A stretch of 9,910 nt of DNA from an uncultured Lysobacter sp. (lineage in GTDB: Bacteria; Pseudomonadota; Gammaproteobacteria; Xanthomonadales; Xanthomonadaceae): contig CAMLID010000108.1 of NCBI GenBank assembly GCA_946480055.1, forward strand, positions 1 to 9,910, written 5' to 3'. Below the pieces are notes generated by a model that was not told the DNA's origin, did no database searches, and worked only from the letters and a program-made list of their open reading frames with translations. Each line of letters starts with the position of its first letter. Position 1 is the stretch's first letter. Shown here in pieces: positions 1-6,087 of the stretch. Position numbers and translations under genes: made by a program.

Positions 1-152
1 TCGGTGGTGCAGCCCGGGGTGCTGTCCTTGGGGTAGAAGTACAGCACCAGCCATTGGCCGGCGTAGTCCTTCAGCTTCGCGGTCTCGCCGCTGGACAGCG
101 CCAGGGGCAGGGAGGAAACGGTCTTGTCGAGGCGGTCGCCGGTGTCGAGCAT
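1..152 (-). CDS. bcp: Bcp-type peroxiredoxin (thioredoxin-dependent thiol peroxidase), N-terminal part only
   Basis: Only the first 50 codons lie in the window; the gene runs off the left edge. The protein begins [10 protein letters not shown], followed by the typical peroxiredoxin beta strand [15 protein letters not shown]. Cys48 in TPGC is the peroxidatic cysteine, matching Cys46 of the E. coli Bcp family. Such proteins reduce hydrogen peroxide and organic hydroperoxides in the cytoplasm using thioredoxin. Whether a resolving cysteine is present cannot be seen, because in this family it lies a few residues beyond the window edge. The ATG is 16 nt after the gcvR stop, and a GAGGA motif overlapping that stop codon can serve as ribosome site, although its spacing is rather long (about 13 nt). 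It is probably co-transcribed with gcvR, as in E. coli. The identification is firm despite the truncation. Confidence 0.93.
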   Translation of the reverse strand, partial: MLDTGDRLDKTVSSLPLALSSGETAKLKDYAGQWLVLYFYPKDSTPGCTT

Positions 153-168
153 GCGTGCTGTCTGATCC

Positions 169-729
169 TCAGAACTTCATCGGGTCCATGATGGCATCGA
201 GATTCAAATGGTCGCAGAACTCCAGGAAATCGTCGCGCAACGCGGCGATGTGCATGCTCGACGGTACACCGATGGTCACCTGCGCGGAGAACATGTCGGC
301 GCCGGTCTGCATGGCGCGGTAGCGCGAGCAGTGCAGGCTCTCGATGGTGATGCCCTGGCGGTCGAAGAAGTCGGCGAGCTGGAACAGGATCCCCGGCTTG
401 TCGGCGGCGACCACTTCGACGATGTAGGGCAACAGGTTGGATTGCACCTGTTTCGGGCCGGTGCGGTACCAGACCAGCTTCAGGCCTTCCTCGCGCTCCA
501 GGCGCGTGAGCATGGCTTCGAGCTTGGCGACCGCGTCCCAGGAACCGACCGCGAGCGCGGTCACGGACACGTCCCGGCCCACCGTGGACAGGCGCGCGTC
601 GACCAGGTTGCAGCCGGAATCGGCGATCCGCCGCGTCACCGACAACAGCGGCGACTCCGGATGCGTCGTATAGGCGTTGATCAGGAGGTGGTTTTCGTTC
701 GGCGACGGCCGGGCAGCGGAATCGGTCAA
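169..729 (-). CDS. gcvR: GcvR-like ACT-domain regulator of glycine cleavage
   Basis: The 186-residue protein has two ACT-like domains, at about residues 14-85 (beginning [16 protein letters not shown]) and 102-175 (beginning [15 protein letters not shown]). This is the length and layout of GcvR. In E. coli GcvR binds GcvA and blocks activation of the gcv operon when glycine is low; that role is family knowledge, and its partner is not visible here. I place the start at TTG 729 (protein [13 protein letters not shown] after the start) because family similarity begins there and an AGG lies 7 nt upstream. In-frame ATGs at 855 and 807 would add a Cys/Ser/Pro-rich tail unlike the family and would run into the divergent promoter region. 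The gene is followed 16 nt later by bcp, and dapA is divergent, the same neighbourhood as in E. coli. Function is sure at family level; the start is less sure. Confidence 0.88.
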   Translation of the reverse strand: MTDSAARPSPNENHLLINAYTTHPESPLLSVTRRIADSGCNLVDARLSTVGRDVSVTALAVGSWDAVAKLEAMLTRLEREEGLKLVWYRTGPKQVQSNLLPYIVEVVAADKPGILFQLADFFDRQGITIESLHCSRYRAMQTGADMFSAQVTIGVPSSMHIAALRDDFLEFCDHLNLDAIMDPMKF

Positions 730-802
730 GGCGGCGCCTGCAAGGGGAGCGGATGGCTCGGATACTGAACGGCGGCCCGCGCACGGGCTGCGGCTTGAAG
801 CC

Positions 803-832
803 AGCATACTTGCCCGCGCTTTCGGCCCGCAA
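803..832 (-). promoter_or_regulatory. Candidate sigma-70 promoter for gcvR-bcp
   Basis: On the minus strand TTGCGG (832-827) is followed after 18 nt by TATGCT (808-803). This would start a transcript near 796, with a leader of about 65 nt before the gcvR TTG. The -10 box would sit just inside the longest possible gcvR reading frame, which supports the shorter start. It is a sequence match only. Confidence 0.4.
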
Positions 833-861
833 GTAACATCGCAAGGCGGTAACATCTGTTA
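833..861. promoter_or_regulatory. Operator-like direct and inverted repeat between gcvR and dapA
   Basis: The octamer GTAACATC occurs twice, at 833-840 and 849-856, 16 nt apart. The second copy is also half of an inverted repeat, TAACA-TC-TGTTA (850-861). The patch is clearly richer in A/T than its surroundings. It lies beside the candidate gcvR -35 box and about 55 nt upstream of the dapA start, so a regulator bound here could act on both genes. TGTTAT at 857-862 could alternatively be part of a dapA -10 box, though I see no good -35 partner. I do not recognise the motif as that of a named regulator. Confidence 0.35.
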
Positions 862-902
862 TTGGCGGCATATCGTGCCGCCGCTCACACAGCGCTTTGC
901 GC

Positions 903-907
903 GAAGG
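903..907 (+). promoter_or_regulatory. Ribosome binding site that sets the dapA start
   Basis: GAAGG ends 6 nt before TTG 914. It is the only good Shine-Dalgarno match near the point where DapA homology begins, so it favours this TTG over the upstream in-frame GTG at 875 or ATG at 677. Confidence 0.6.
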
Positions 908-913
908 CCTCCC

Positions 914-1819
914 TTGCGACTTTCCGGCAGCATCACCGCGCTGGCCACGCCGTTCGACGCGGCCGGCGAACTCGACCTCGACGCCTGGCGCGCCTTGCTG
1001 GCCGCGCAGCTCGACAGCGGCACCCAGGCCATCGTGGTCGCCGGTTCCACCGGCGAGGCGGCGGCCCTGCACGATCCCGAATACGACACCCTGCTGCGCA
1101 CCGCCGTGGAGCAGGTCGGCGGCCGGATTCCGGTGCTTGCCGGCACCGGCCTGTCCAACACCGCCAAAACCATCGAGCTGACCCGCCGCGTCGCTGCGCT
1201 CGGCGCCGACGCCGCGCTGGTGGTCACGCCGCCCTACGTGCGTCCGACCCAGGCCGGTCTGGTCGCCCACTACCGCGCGATCGCCGACGACGGCGCCTTG
1301 CCGGTGGTGCTGTACAACGTGCCCGGCCGCACCGGCTGCGACCTGCTGCCCGAGACCGTGGCCCAGCTAGCCGGTCATCCGCGCATCGTCGGCATCAAGG
1401 AAGCGGTCGGCGAGCCCGAGCGCATGAGCGCGCTGCTCGCGTTCCAGGATTCCGGCTTCGCTGTGCTCAGCGGCGACGATCCGACCGCCTGCCGGGCCAT
1501 GCTGGCCGGCGCCGACGGCATCGTCTCGGTCGCCTCCAACGTGCTGCCGGCGGCGTTCCGCCGTCTCGCCGACCTGGCCCGCGCCGGCCGCCGCGACGAG
1601 GCCCTGGCCTGGGACGCACGCCTGGCGCCGGTCTACGCTTTCATGGGCGTCGAATCCAACCCGATCCCGGTCAAGGCCGTACTCGCCCGCCAGGGCATCG
1701 GCCACGGCCTGCGCCTGCCGCTGACGACCCTGTCGGCTGCCCACCACGATGCCGCCGCCAGCGTCCATGCGCTGGTAAGCGAACTCGAACACGACTGCCG
1801 CGCTACGCTCGCGGCCTGA
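914..1819 (+). CDS. dapA: 4-hydroxy-tetrahydrodipicolinate synthase
   Basis: DapA condenses pyruvate with aspartate semialdehyde, the first committed step to diaminopimelate and lysine. From TTG 914 the protein is 301 residues, close to the family norm of about 290-300. Visible landmarks are the TIM-barrel opening [14 protein letters not shown] at 44-48, Tyr108 in [12 protein letters not shown] at 134-141 (Tyr134, Arg139), and the Schiff-base Lys162 in GIKEA. These correspond to E. coli Tyr107, Tyr133, Arg138 and Lys161. The residue equivalent to E. coli Thr44 is Ser45, a conservative change that I recall in other xanthomonad copies. The start is chosen from the GAAGG ribosome site and the homology; the open frame extends upstream to 677, but that part overlaps gcvR and its promoter. 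The lipoprotein gene follows after 20 nt, so the two form an operon divergent from gcvR-bcp. The function is very secure. Confidence 0.97.
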   Translation: MRLSGSITALATPFDAAGELDLDAWRALLAAQLDSGTQAIVVAGSTGEAAALHDPEYDTLLRTAVEQVGGRIPVLAGTGLSNTAKTIELTRRVAALGADAALVVTPPYVRPTQAGLVAHYRAIADDGALPVVLYNVPGRTGCDLLPETVAQLAGHPRIVGIKEAVGEPERMSALLAFQDSGFAVLSGDDPTACRAMLAGADGIVSVASNVLPAAFRRLADLARAGRRDEALAWDARLAPVYAFMGVESNPIPVKAVLARQGIGHGLRLPLTTLSAAHHDAAASVHALVSELEHDCRATLAA

Positions 1820-1839
1820 ACCCCGCAGGAGATTTGCCC

Positions 1840-2358
1840 ATGCGTTCCAATGTTTCCCTGTCCCGCGTCGCTGTCGGCGCGCTGCTGATCGGCCTGGTCG
1901 CCACCGCCGGCTGCAGCTGGTTCCGCAAGGGCACCAATCCGCTGTACTCCGAAACGCCCGAGCAGCGTCCGCTGGAAGTGCCGCCGGACCTCGACCGTCC
2001 GCGCACCGACGGCGCCATGGCGGTCCCCAACGGTTCGGTGAGCGCGTCCGATCGTGCGCCGGTCGCGGCCCCGACCGCCGCCTCGCCGATCGGCTTCACC
2101 ACCGCCGGCAGCCGCGACGACGCCTACGCCAAGGTCGGTACCGCCCTGGCCAAGGTCGAAGGCCTGACCATCGCCAGCCGCGCCCAGCTGCTGGGCGCCT
2201 ACGACGTCAACTACGAAGGCGCCAACTTCCTGGTCCGCGTGAGCGCGGTCGAAGCCGGCGCCTATGTGTCCGCGGTCGATCCGCGCGGCCTGCCGGCCAC
2301 CGGCGAGCCGCCGGTCAAGCTGATCGCGGCGCTGAAGGAAGCGATCGGCAGCAAGTAA
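1840..2358 (+). CDS. bamC: BamC-like (NlpB/DapX) outer-membrane lipoprotein, short form
   Basis: This is a 172-residue lipoprotein. It has a basic N-end, a hydrophobic stretch (about residues 9-24) and a cleavage site ATAG|C with Cys25. Ser follows the cysteine, so retention signals are absent and the outer membrane is the likely location. After it comes a Pro-rich segment with PLEVPPDLDRP (about residues 46-56), a low-complexity Ala/Pro/Ser linker, and one C-terminal alpha/beta domain (about 93-169) ending in a helix LIAALKEAI. E. coli BamC, encoded directly after dapA, has a similar unfolded N-terminus that binds BamD, but carries two helix-grip domains in about 344 residues; here only one would fit. 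AGGAG at 1827-1831, 8 nt before the ATG, is an excellent ribosome site. The name rests on position, lipobox and the EVPPDL motif; a generic lipoprotein is the alternative. Confidence 0.75.
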   Translation: MRSNVSLSRVAVGALLIGLVATAGCSWFRKGTNPLYSETPEQRPLEVPPDLDRPRTDGAMAVPNGSVSASDRAPVAAPTAASPIGFTTAGSRDDAYAKVGTALAKVEGLTIASRAQLLGAYDVNYEGANFLVRVSAVEAGAYVSAVDPRGLPATGEPPVKLIAALKEAIGSK

Positions 2359-2379
2359 TCCGCTGCCATGGCTGTAAGG

Positions 2380-2406
2380 AAAACGGGCGCCCTGGGCGCC
2401 CGTTTT
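2380..2406. terminator. Strong hairpin terminator shared by dapA-bamC and fdxA
   Basis: AAAACGGGCGCC (2380-2391) and GGCGCCCGTTTT (2395-2406) form a perfect 12-bp stem with a 3-nt loop. It begins 21 nt after the bamC stop. The A-run on one arm and T-run on the other make it usable in both directions, so it can also stop leftward transcription from fdxA. Confidence 0.88.
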
Positions 2407-2455
2407 CGTATGCGATCTTGGTGTCGGCGACTGTCGGCGCGCTGCGCGCCCGGGC

Positions 2456-2779
2456 TCAGCGTTCGAGCAAGTCGAGCTTGCCCGGCTTGCCTTCCCAGTC
2501 CTTGGCGTCGGCCAGACCGTCCTTGCGCGTGGTGATCACCGGCCAGGCCTTGGCGAGCTCGGCGTTGAGCGCCACGAACGCCTCCTGTCCGGCCGGCACG
2601 TCGTCCTCGGGATAGATCGCGTTGATCGGGCATTCCGGCTCGCACAGGGTGCAGTCGATGCACTCGTCCGGATCGATCACCAGGAAGTTCGGGCCTTCGT
2701 GAAAGCAGTCGACCGGGCACACCTCGACGCAGTCGGTGTACTTGCACTTGATGCAGTTCTCGGTGACGACGAAGGGCAT
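2456..2779 (-). CDS. fdxA: Seven-iron ferredoxin ([3Fe-4S][4Fe-4S], FdxA type)
   Basis: This is a small acidic cytoplasmic electron carrier of 107 residues, the typical length for the Azotobacter ferredoxin I family. The cluster cysteines are all present. C9, C17 and C50 fit the [3Fe-4S] site, and C21, C40, C43 and C46 fit the [4Fe-4S] site; C12 and C25 are the extra non-ligand cysteines usual in this family. The two Cys-rich halves ([15 protein letters not shown] and [13 protein letters not shown]) are followed by a roughly 55-residue C-terminal extension, also typical. The redox partner cannot be told from the neighbours. GGAAG (2792-2788) lies 8 nt before the ATG. TAAACT (2817-2812) is a possible -10 box about 33 nt upstream, without a convincing -35. 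The gene stands alone and converges on bamC. Confidence 0.97.
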   Translation of the reverse strand: MPFVVTENCIKCKYTDCVEVCPVDCFHEGPNFLVIDPDECIDCTLCEPECPINAIYPEDDVPAGQEAFVALNAELAKAWPVITTRKDGLADAKDWEGKPGKLDLLER

Positions 2780-2920
2780 GGAACGGTCTTCCGTGGATGA
2801 TCGGCGTGGCTAGTTTAGCGACAGGCGAGGGCGCAAACCTAGCGGTTCGCTGCCGCTCGGCGGTTGTTGCGAGCGACTCTCATCGCCGCCCCTGCAGCGC
2901 CCGCAAAGTCGCCCGTACTA

Positions 2921-2953
2921 AAGAAAAAGCCCGCGCATCGCTGCGCGGGCTTT
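2921..2953 (-). terminator. Rho-independent terminator of the tRNA-Glu unit
   Basis: AAAGCCCGCGC (2926-2936) pairs with GCGCGGGCTTT (2943-2953), an 11-bp stem with a 6-nt loop. On the minus strand the stem runs into TTTTTCTTT, a proper U-tract. It begins 7 nt past the tRNA 3' end, so transcription ends right after the CCA. Confidence 0.9.
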
Positions 2954-2960
2954 CGGGATT

Positions 2961-3036
2961 TGGCGCTCCCTACGAGATTCGAACTCGTGTTTTAGCCTTG
3001 AGAGGGCCACGTCCTAGGCCTCTAGACGAAGGGAGC
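2961..3036 (-). tRNA. tRNA-Glu, anticodon CUC
   Basis: The 76-nt cloverleaf can be read fully on the minus strand. The acceptor stem is GCTCCCT/AGGGAGC, the discriminator is G and the CCA is encoded (2963-2961). The D-arm region TCGTCTAGAGGCCTAGGAC is characteristic of glutamate tRNAs. The anticodon stem TGGCC/GGCTA has one G-U pair, its loop is CTCTCAA with anticodon CTC at plus-strand 3000-3002, and the T arm is ACGAG-TTCGAAT-CTCGT. It reads the codon GAG, which is favoured in the GC-rich genes around it. tRNA-Glu(UUC), which must exist elsewhere to read GAA, can usually also read GAG, so this is a specialised extra isoacceptor. Confidence 0.96.
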
Positions 3037-3075
3037 TGAGGTAAACCCGCATCCGACTCTCAATCGTATGCGGCC

Positions 3076-3084
3076 TGCTAGTAT
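3076..3084 (+). promoter_or_regulatory. Possible extended -10 element for pcnB
   Basis: TGCTAGTAT resembles an extended -10 box (TGnTATAAT) and lies about 110 nt upstream of the chosen pcnB start. It overlaps the -10 box of the oppositely oriented tRNA promoter, so the two promoters would share the same A/T-rich patch. I see no clear -35 box. Confidence 0.3.
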
Positions 3085-3108
3085 ATGGGGCTGAATAGCG
3101 CTCGGCAA
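3080..3108 (-). promoter_or_regulatory. Sigma-70 promoter of the tRNA-Glu gene
   Basis: TTGCCG (3108-3103), a 17-nt spacer and TATACT (3085-3080) on the minus strand match the consensus at 4 of 6 and 5 of 6 positions. The start would be near 3073, giving a leader of about 36 nt. That leader contains a short inverted repeat, CCGCAT/ATGCGG (3047-3052 and 3068-3073). Confidence 0.65.
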
Positions 3109-3192
3109 CCGGTTCCGACCGGCCGCCGTTCACCTCCCCACAGCGATCCGCTGCCCCGCAGCACCGATCCCAACCGCGGCGACGACCGCTCG

Positions 3193-4578
3193 ATGCAGCC
3201 CGAAAATCCCAACGGTCACGACCACGTCCATCCCATGCTGCGGGTGATCCCGCGCGAACAGCACAACGTCTCGCGCAAGGAGATCAGCCCCAATGCGCTG
3301 CGGGTGCTGTACCGACTGCGCGACGCCGGCTTCGGCGGCTACCTGGTCGGCGGCGCCGTGCGCGACATCCTGGTCGGTGGCCACCCCAAGGACTTCGACG
3401 TCGCCACCGACGCCACCCCGGAACAGGTCAAGGGACTGTTCCGCAACTGCCGCCTGATCGGCCGCCGCTTCCGCCTGGCGCACGTGGTCTACGGCCGCGA
3501 GATCATCGAGGTCGCGACCTTCCGCGCCAACATCGACGACGGCAGCGGCGATCGCGAGACCGACAACGGCGGCCGCCTGGTCCGCGACAACGTCTACGGC
3601 AGCATCGAGGACGACGCGGTCCGCCGCGACTTCACCGCCAACGCGCTGTACTACGCGGTCGAGGATTTCTCGGTGCGCGATTACGTCGGCGGCTTCGAGG
3701 ACGTGCAGAACCGCCTGATGCGCCTGATCGGCGACCCGGAAACGCGTTACCGCGAAGACCCGGTGCGGATGCTGCGCGCGGTGCGCCTGGCGGCCAAGCT
3801 CGGCTTCGAGATCGAGGCCGCGACCGCGGCGCCGATCCCGGTCCTGGCTTCGCTGCTCAGCGAAGCCGCGCCGGCGAGGCTGTTCGAGGAATGCCTGAAG
3901 CTGTTCCTGTCCGGCCACGCGGTGCAGAGCTTCCTCGGCCTGGAGCGCTACGGCCTGTTGCCGGCGCTGCTGCCGGAGACCGCGGCCGCGCTCAAATCCA
4001 ATCGCAGCGGCGCGCTGCGGCGCATGCTGCTGGAAGGCCTGCAGGGCACCGACACCCGCGTCGCCAACGACGAGCCGGTGTCGCCGGCGTTCCTGTTCGC
4101 GATGCTGCTGTGGCCGGCCTATTGCCGCGCCCTGATGGCGCTGCAGGCGCAAGGCATGCACGCGGTCGAAGCCCAGCGCCGCGCCGCCGACCGGGTCACC
4201 GTGCACCAGCTGGAAACGATCGCGCTGCCGCGCCGTTTCTCGCTGCCGATGCAGGAGATCTGGCTGCTGCAGACGCGCTTCTCGCAGCGCCAGCGCAAGC
4301 GCGTGTTCCGGCTGCTGTCGCATCCGCGTTTCCGCGCCGCCTACGATTTCCTCAACCTGCGCCTGGCCGCGTCCGACGAGCACGCGGCCGATGTCGCGTT
4401 CTGGAGCGAAGCCCAGGGCAAACCCGGCGACGAGCTGGCCGCGCAGCTGGACGCGCAGCCGCCGTCCGACGCCGAGCCCGGTGCCGCGCCGCGCAAGCGT
4501 CGCCGCCGTCGCCGTAACGGCGGCGGAGCCGAGGCGGGCGCTGCCGAGACCGGTGCAGTCGGCCACGACGGCGAATGA
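3193..4578 (+). CDS. pcnB: Poly(A) polymerase I
   Basis: PcnB adds poly(A) tails to RNA 3' ends, which promotes their decay. With the start at 3193 it has 461 residues. The nucleotidyltransferase head holds YLVGGAVRD (about residues 50-58) and the metal-binding DFD (Asp67 and Asp69). RRDFTANALYY (about 144-154) and RYREDPVRMLRAVRLAAKLGF-type residues (about 185-205) follow, as in the class II polymerase/CCA-enzyme family. PcnB is preferred over CCA transferase because of the N-terminal VIPREQHNVSRKEISPNALRVL segment, a basic C-terminal tail with eight Lys/Arg in a row (about 434-441), no HD motif, and folK directly downstream. The frame is open back to 3085, but that part overlaps the tRNA promoter and looks non-conserved. 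ATG 3235 is another possible start, and none has a good ribosome site. The stop overlaps folK by ATGA. Confidence 0.94.
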   Translation: MQPENPNGHDHVHPMLRVIPREQHNVSRKEISPNALRVLYRLRDAGFGGYLVGGAVRDILVGGHPKDFDVATDATPEQVKGLFRNCRLIGRRFRLAHVVYGREIIEVATFRANIDDGSGDRETDNGGRLVRDNVYGSIEDDAVRRDFTANALYYAVEDFSVRDYVGGFEDVQNRLMRLIGDPETRYREDPVRMLRAVRLAAKLGFEIEAATAAPIPVLASLLSEAAPARLFEECLKLFLSGHAVQSFLGLERYGLLPALLPETAAALKSNRSGALRRMLLEGLQGTDTRVANDEPVSPAFLFAMLLWPAYCRALMALQAQGMHAVEAQRRAADRVTVHQLETIALPRRFSLPMQEIWLLQTRFSQRQRKRVFRLLSHPRFRAAYDFLNLRLAASDEHAADVAFWSEAQGKPGDELAAQLDAQPPSDAEPGAAPRKRRRRRRNGGGAEAGAAETGAVGHDGE

Positions 4579-5075
4579 ACCCGGCTGAGGTCGCGTTCGT
4601 CGGCCTGGGCAGCAACCTGGGCGATAGCGCCGCGATCCTGCGCGGCGCGTTCGCGGCCCTGGCCGCGTTGCCGGACACGCGCCTGCTGCGCGCGTCCTCG
4701 CTGTACCGCACGCCGGCTTGGGGCGTGACCGCGCAGCCGGATTTCGTCAATGCCGCGGCGATGCTGGAGACCGGACTGTCGCCGCAGGCCCTGTTGGCGG
4801 CGATGCTGGCGATCGAGCGCGAGGCCGGCCGCGACCGCCGCGACGACGGCAGCGACCGCTGGGGTCCGCGTACGCTGGACCTGGATCTACTGTTGTACGG
4901 ACAGCGCCGCCTCGACGAACCCGGCCTGCGCGTGCCGCATCCGCACCTGCACGAGCGCGCGTTCGCGCTGCTGCCGCTGCTCGAAATCGCGCCCGATGCG
5001 CACATTCCCGGCATCGGACCGGCACGCGACGCGTTGGCCGGACTCGAACCGGGCGACATACAAACGCTGGCTTAG
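4575..5075 (+). CDS. folK: 2-amino-4-hydroxy-6-hydroxymethyldihydropteridine pyrophosphokinase (HPPK)
   Basis: HPPK transfers pyrophosphate from ATP to 6-hydroxymethyl-dihydropterin, the step before dihydropteroate synthase in folate synthesis. The protein has 166 residues, the usual length. It begins with the family signature VAFVGLGSNLGD (about residues 6-17), has SSLYRTPAWG (about 41-50) for substrate binding, and the HPPK pattern RWGPRTLDLDLLLYG (about 95-109) with the magnesium-binding DLD. VPHPHLHERAFALLPLLEI follows, also typical. The start codon overlaps the pcnB stop (ATGA), so translation is probably coupled; this pair is also adjacent in E. coli. No separate ribosome site is obvious. 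An uncharacterised hairpin in the end of pcnB (4501-4525) lies 50 nt upstream of the start. Confidence 0.97.
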   Translation: MNPAEVAFVGLGSNLGDSAAILRGAFAALAALPDTRLLRASSLYRTPAWGVTAQPDFVNAAAMLETGLSPQALLAAMLAIEREAGRDRRDDGSDRWGPRTLDLDLLLYGQRRLDEPGLRVPHPHLHERAFALLPLLEIAPDAHIPGIGPARDALAGLEPGDIQTLA

Positions 5076-5139
5076 GCGTTAAGTTATAGGGCTACCCCCC
5101 GCGAGCGTCCGGCGATCGGCCGGGCGAGACCCACCGACC

Positions 5140-5973
5140 ATGTACACCTCGGCTCCCACCGACACCCCGCGCAAGACCGCCTGGACCGTGCCCATGCTCG
5201 CCGACGCCAAGCGCGAAGGCCGCCCGCTGGTCATGCTGACCTGCTACGACGCCGGCTTCGCGCGCACCATGGACGCGGTCGGCATCGACCTGGTGCTGAT
5301 CGGCGATTCCCTGGGCATGGTGGTGCAGGGCCACAACAGCACTCTGCCGGTGCGCGTGGCCGACATCGCCTACCACACCGCCTGCGTCGCGCGCGGCCTG
5401 TCCAAGGCGCTGCTGATCGCCGACCTGCCGTTCCAGTCCGACGCCACTCCCGAGCGCGCGCTCGAGGCTTCGACCGCGCTGCTGCAGGCCGGCGCGGCGA
5501 TGGTCAAGCTCGAAGGCGCGGGCCACAAGCTCGAGGTGATCCGTTTCCTGGTCGAACGCGAGATTCCGGTCTGCGCGCATCTGGGCCTGACCCCGCAGTC
5601 GGTGTTGCGCCTGGGCGGCTACAAGGTCCAGGGCCGCGACGAAGCCGCCGCGGCGCGCCTGCGCGAGGATGCGCGCGCGGTCCAGGACGCTGGCGCCACG
5701 CTGCTGGTGCTGGAATGCGTGCCCAACCCGGTCGCCGCCGCGATCACCGCCGATCTCGCGATCCCGACCATCGGCATCGGCGCGGGCGTAGCTTGCGACG
5801 GCCAGGTGCTGGTGCTGCACGATCTGCTGGGCGTGAACTCCGGCCACCGCCGGCCCAAGTTCGTCAAGGATTTCCTGGCTGAAGGCGGCTCGATCGAGGG
5901 CGCATTCCGGGCCTACGCCGACGCCGTGCGCGAGCGCCGCTTCCCGGACGACGCGCACTCCTACGCCGGTTGA
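5140..5973 (+). CDS. panB: 3-methyl-2-oxobutanoate hydroxymethyltransferase
   Basis: PanB transfers a hydroxymethyl group from 5,10-methylene-tetrahydrofolate to alpha-ketoisovalerate, giving ketopantoate, the first step to pantothenate. The protein has 277 residues and a TIM-barrel fold. Magnesium ligands are visible as Asp56 in GDSLGM, Asp95 in ADLPF and Glu125 in KLEG (E. coli Asp45, Asp84, Glu114). Glu192 in LECVP matches the catalytic Glu181. Other family blocks are [31 protein letters not shown] and [12 protein letters not shown]. The gene follows folK by 64 nt. That gap contains an A/T-rich patch with TATAGG (5085-5090) that could be a weak promoter, so panB may be transcribed both with pcnB-folK and alone. 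The folate-linked substrate makes a neighbour like folK sensible. The ribosome site is weak. Confidence 0.98.
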   Translation: MYTSAPTDTPRKTAWTVPMLADAKREGRPLVMLTCYDAGFARTMDAVGIDLVLIGDSLGMVVQGHNSTLPVRVADIAYHTACVARGLSKALLIADLPFQSDATPERALEASTALLQAGAAMVKLEGAGHKLEVIRFLVEREIPVCAHLGLTPQSVLRLGGYKVQGRDEAAAARLREDARAVQDAGATLLVLECVPNPVAAAITADLAIPTIGIGAGVACDGQVLVLHDLLGVNSGHRRPKFVKDFLAEGGSIEGAFRAYADAVRERRFPDDAHSYAG

Positions 5974-6003
5974 ACCCAGCGTTGCGCGCGCGGCCGTTGT
6001 GAT

Positions 6004-6064
6004 CGCCGCCGTATCGGCGTGTAATCCGCAGCCTGCGGTGGCGGCGCCACCGGATTTCGCCGCC
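6004..6064 (+). other. Cluster of competing hairpins in the panB-panC gap
   Basis: Four inverted repeats sit in the 114-nt gap. They are CGCCG/CGGCG (6004-6008 with 6015-6019), CCGCA/TGCGG (6026-6030 with 6034-6038), GGTGGC/GCCACC (6037-6042 with 6046-6051), and GGCGGCG/CGCCGCC (6040-6046 with 6058-6064). The last three overlap and cannot all form together. They could be an mRNA processing or attenuation element, or simply chance pairing in GC-rich DNA. No T-run follows, so it is not a standard terminator. Confidence 0.35.
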
Positions 6065-6087
6065 TCCACCTTACGCACGAGCAAGAC

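Noticed and set aside
71..1270. A 399-codon minus-strand frame across bcp, gcvR and dapA
   Set aside because: Arg/Gly-rich shadow that overlaps three recognised genes in wrong frames.
862..2358. A long 498-codon plus-strand frame joining an N-terminal Arg-rich part to the lipoprotein
   Set aside because: The first two thirds is an out-of-frame reading of dapA. The real lipoprotein starts at 1840 with its own ribosome site and signal peptide, so it is not a fusion.
2797..3039. An 80-codon plus-strand frame upstream of pcnB
   Set aside because: It runs antisense through the tRNA-Glu gene and its terminator and contains no domain.
3085..3192. An N-terminal extension of pcnB from ATG 3085
   Set aside because: No ribosome site, Pro/Arg-rich sequence unlike the family, and it overlaps both the tRNA promoter and a possible pcnB -10 box. 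It is not fully excluded.
3130..4566. A 478-codon minus-strand open frame opposite pcnB
   Set aside because: Gln/Arg/Val/Ala-rich shadow sequence with no family resemblance; pcnB on the other strand is certain.
3193..4578. CCA-adding enzyme instead of poly(A) polymerase
   Set aside because: The N-terminal PREQHNVSRKEISPNAL segment, the basic C-tail and the folK neighbour are those of PcnB, and no HD domain is visible.
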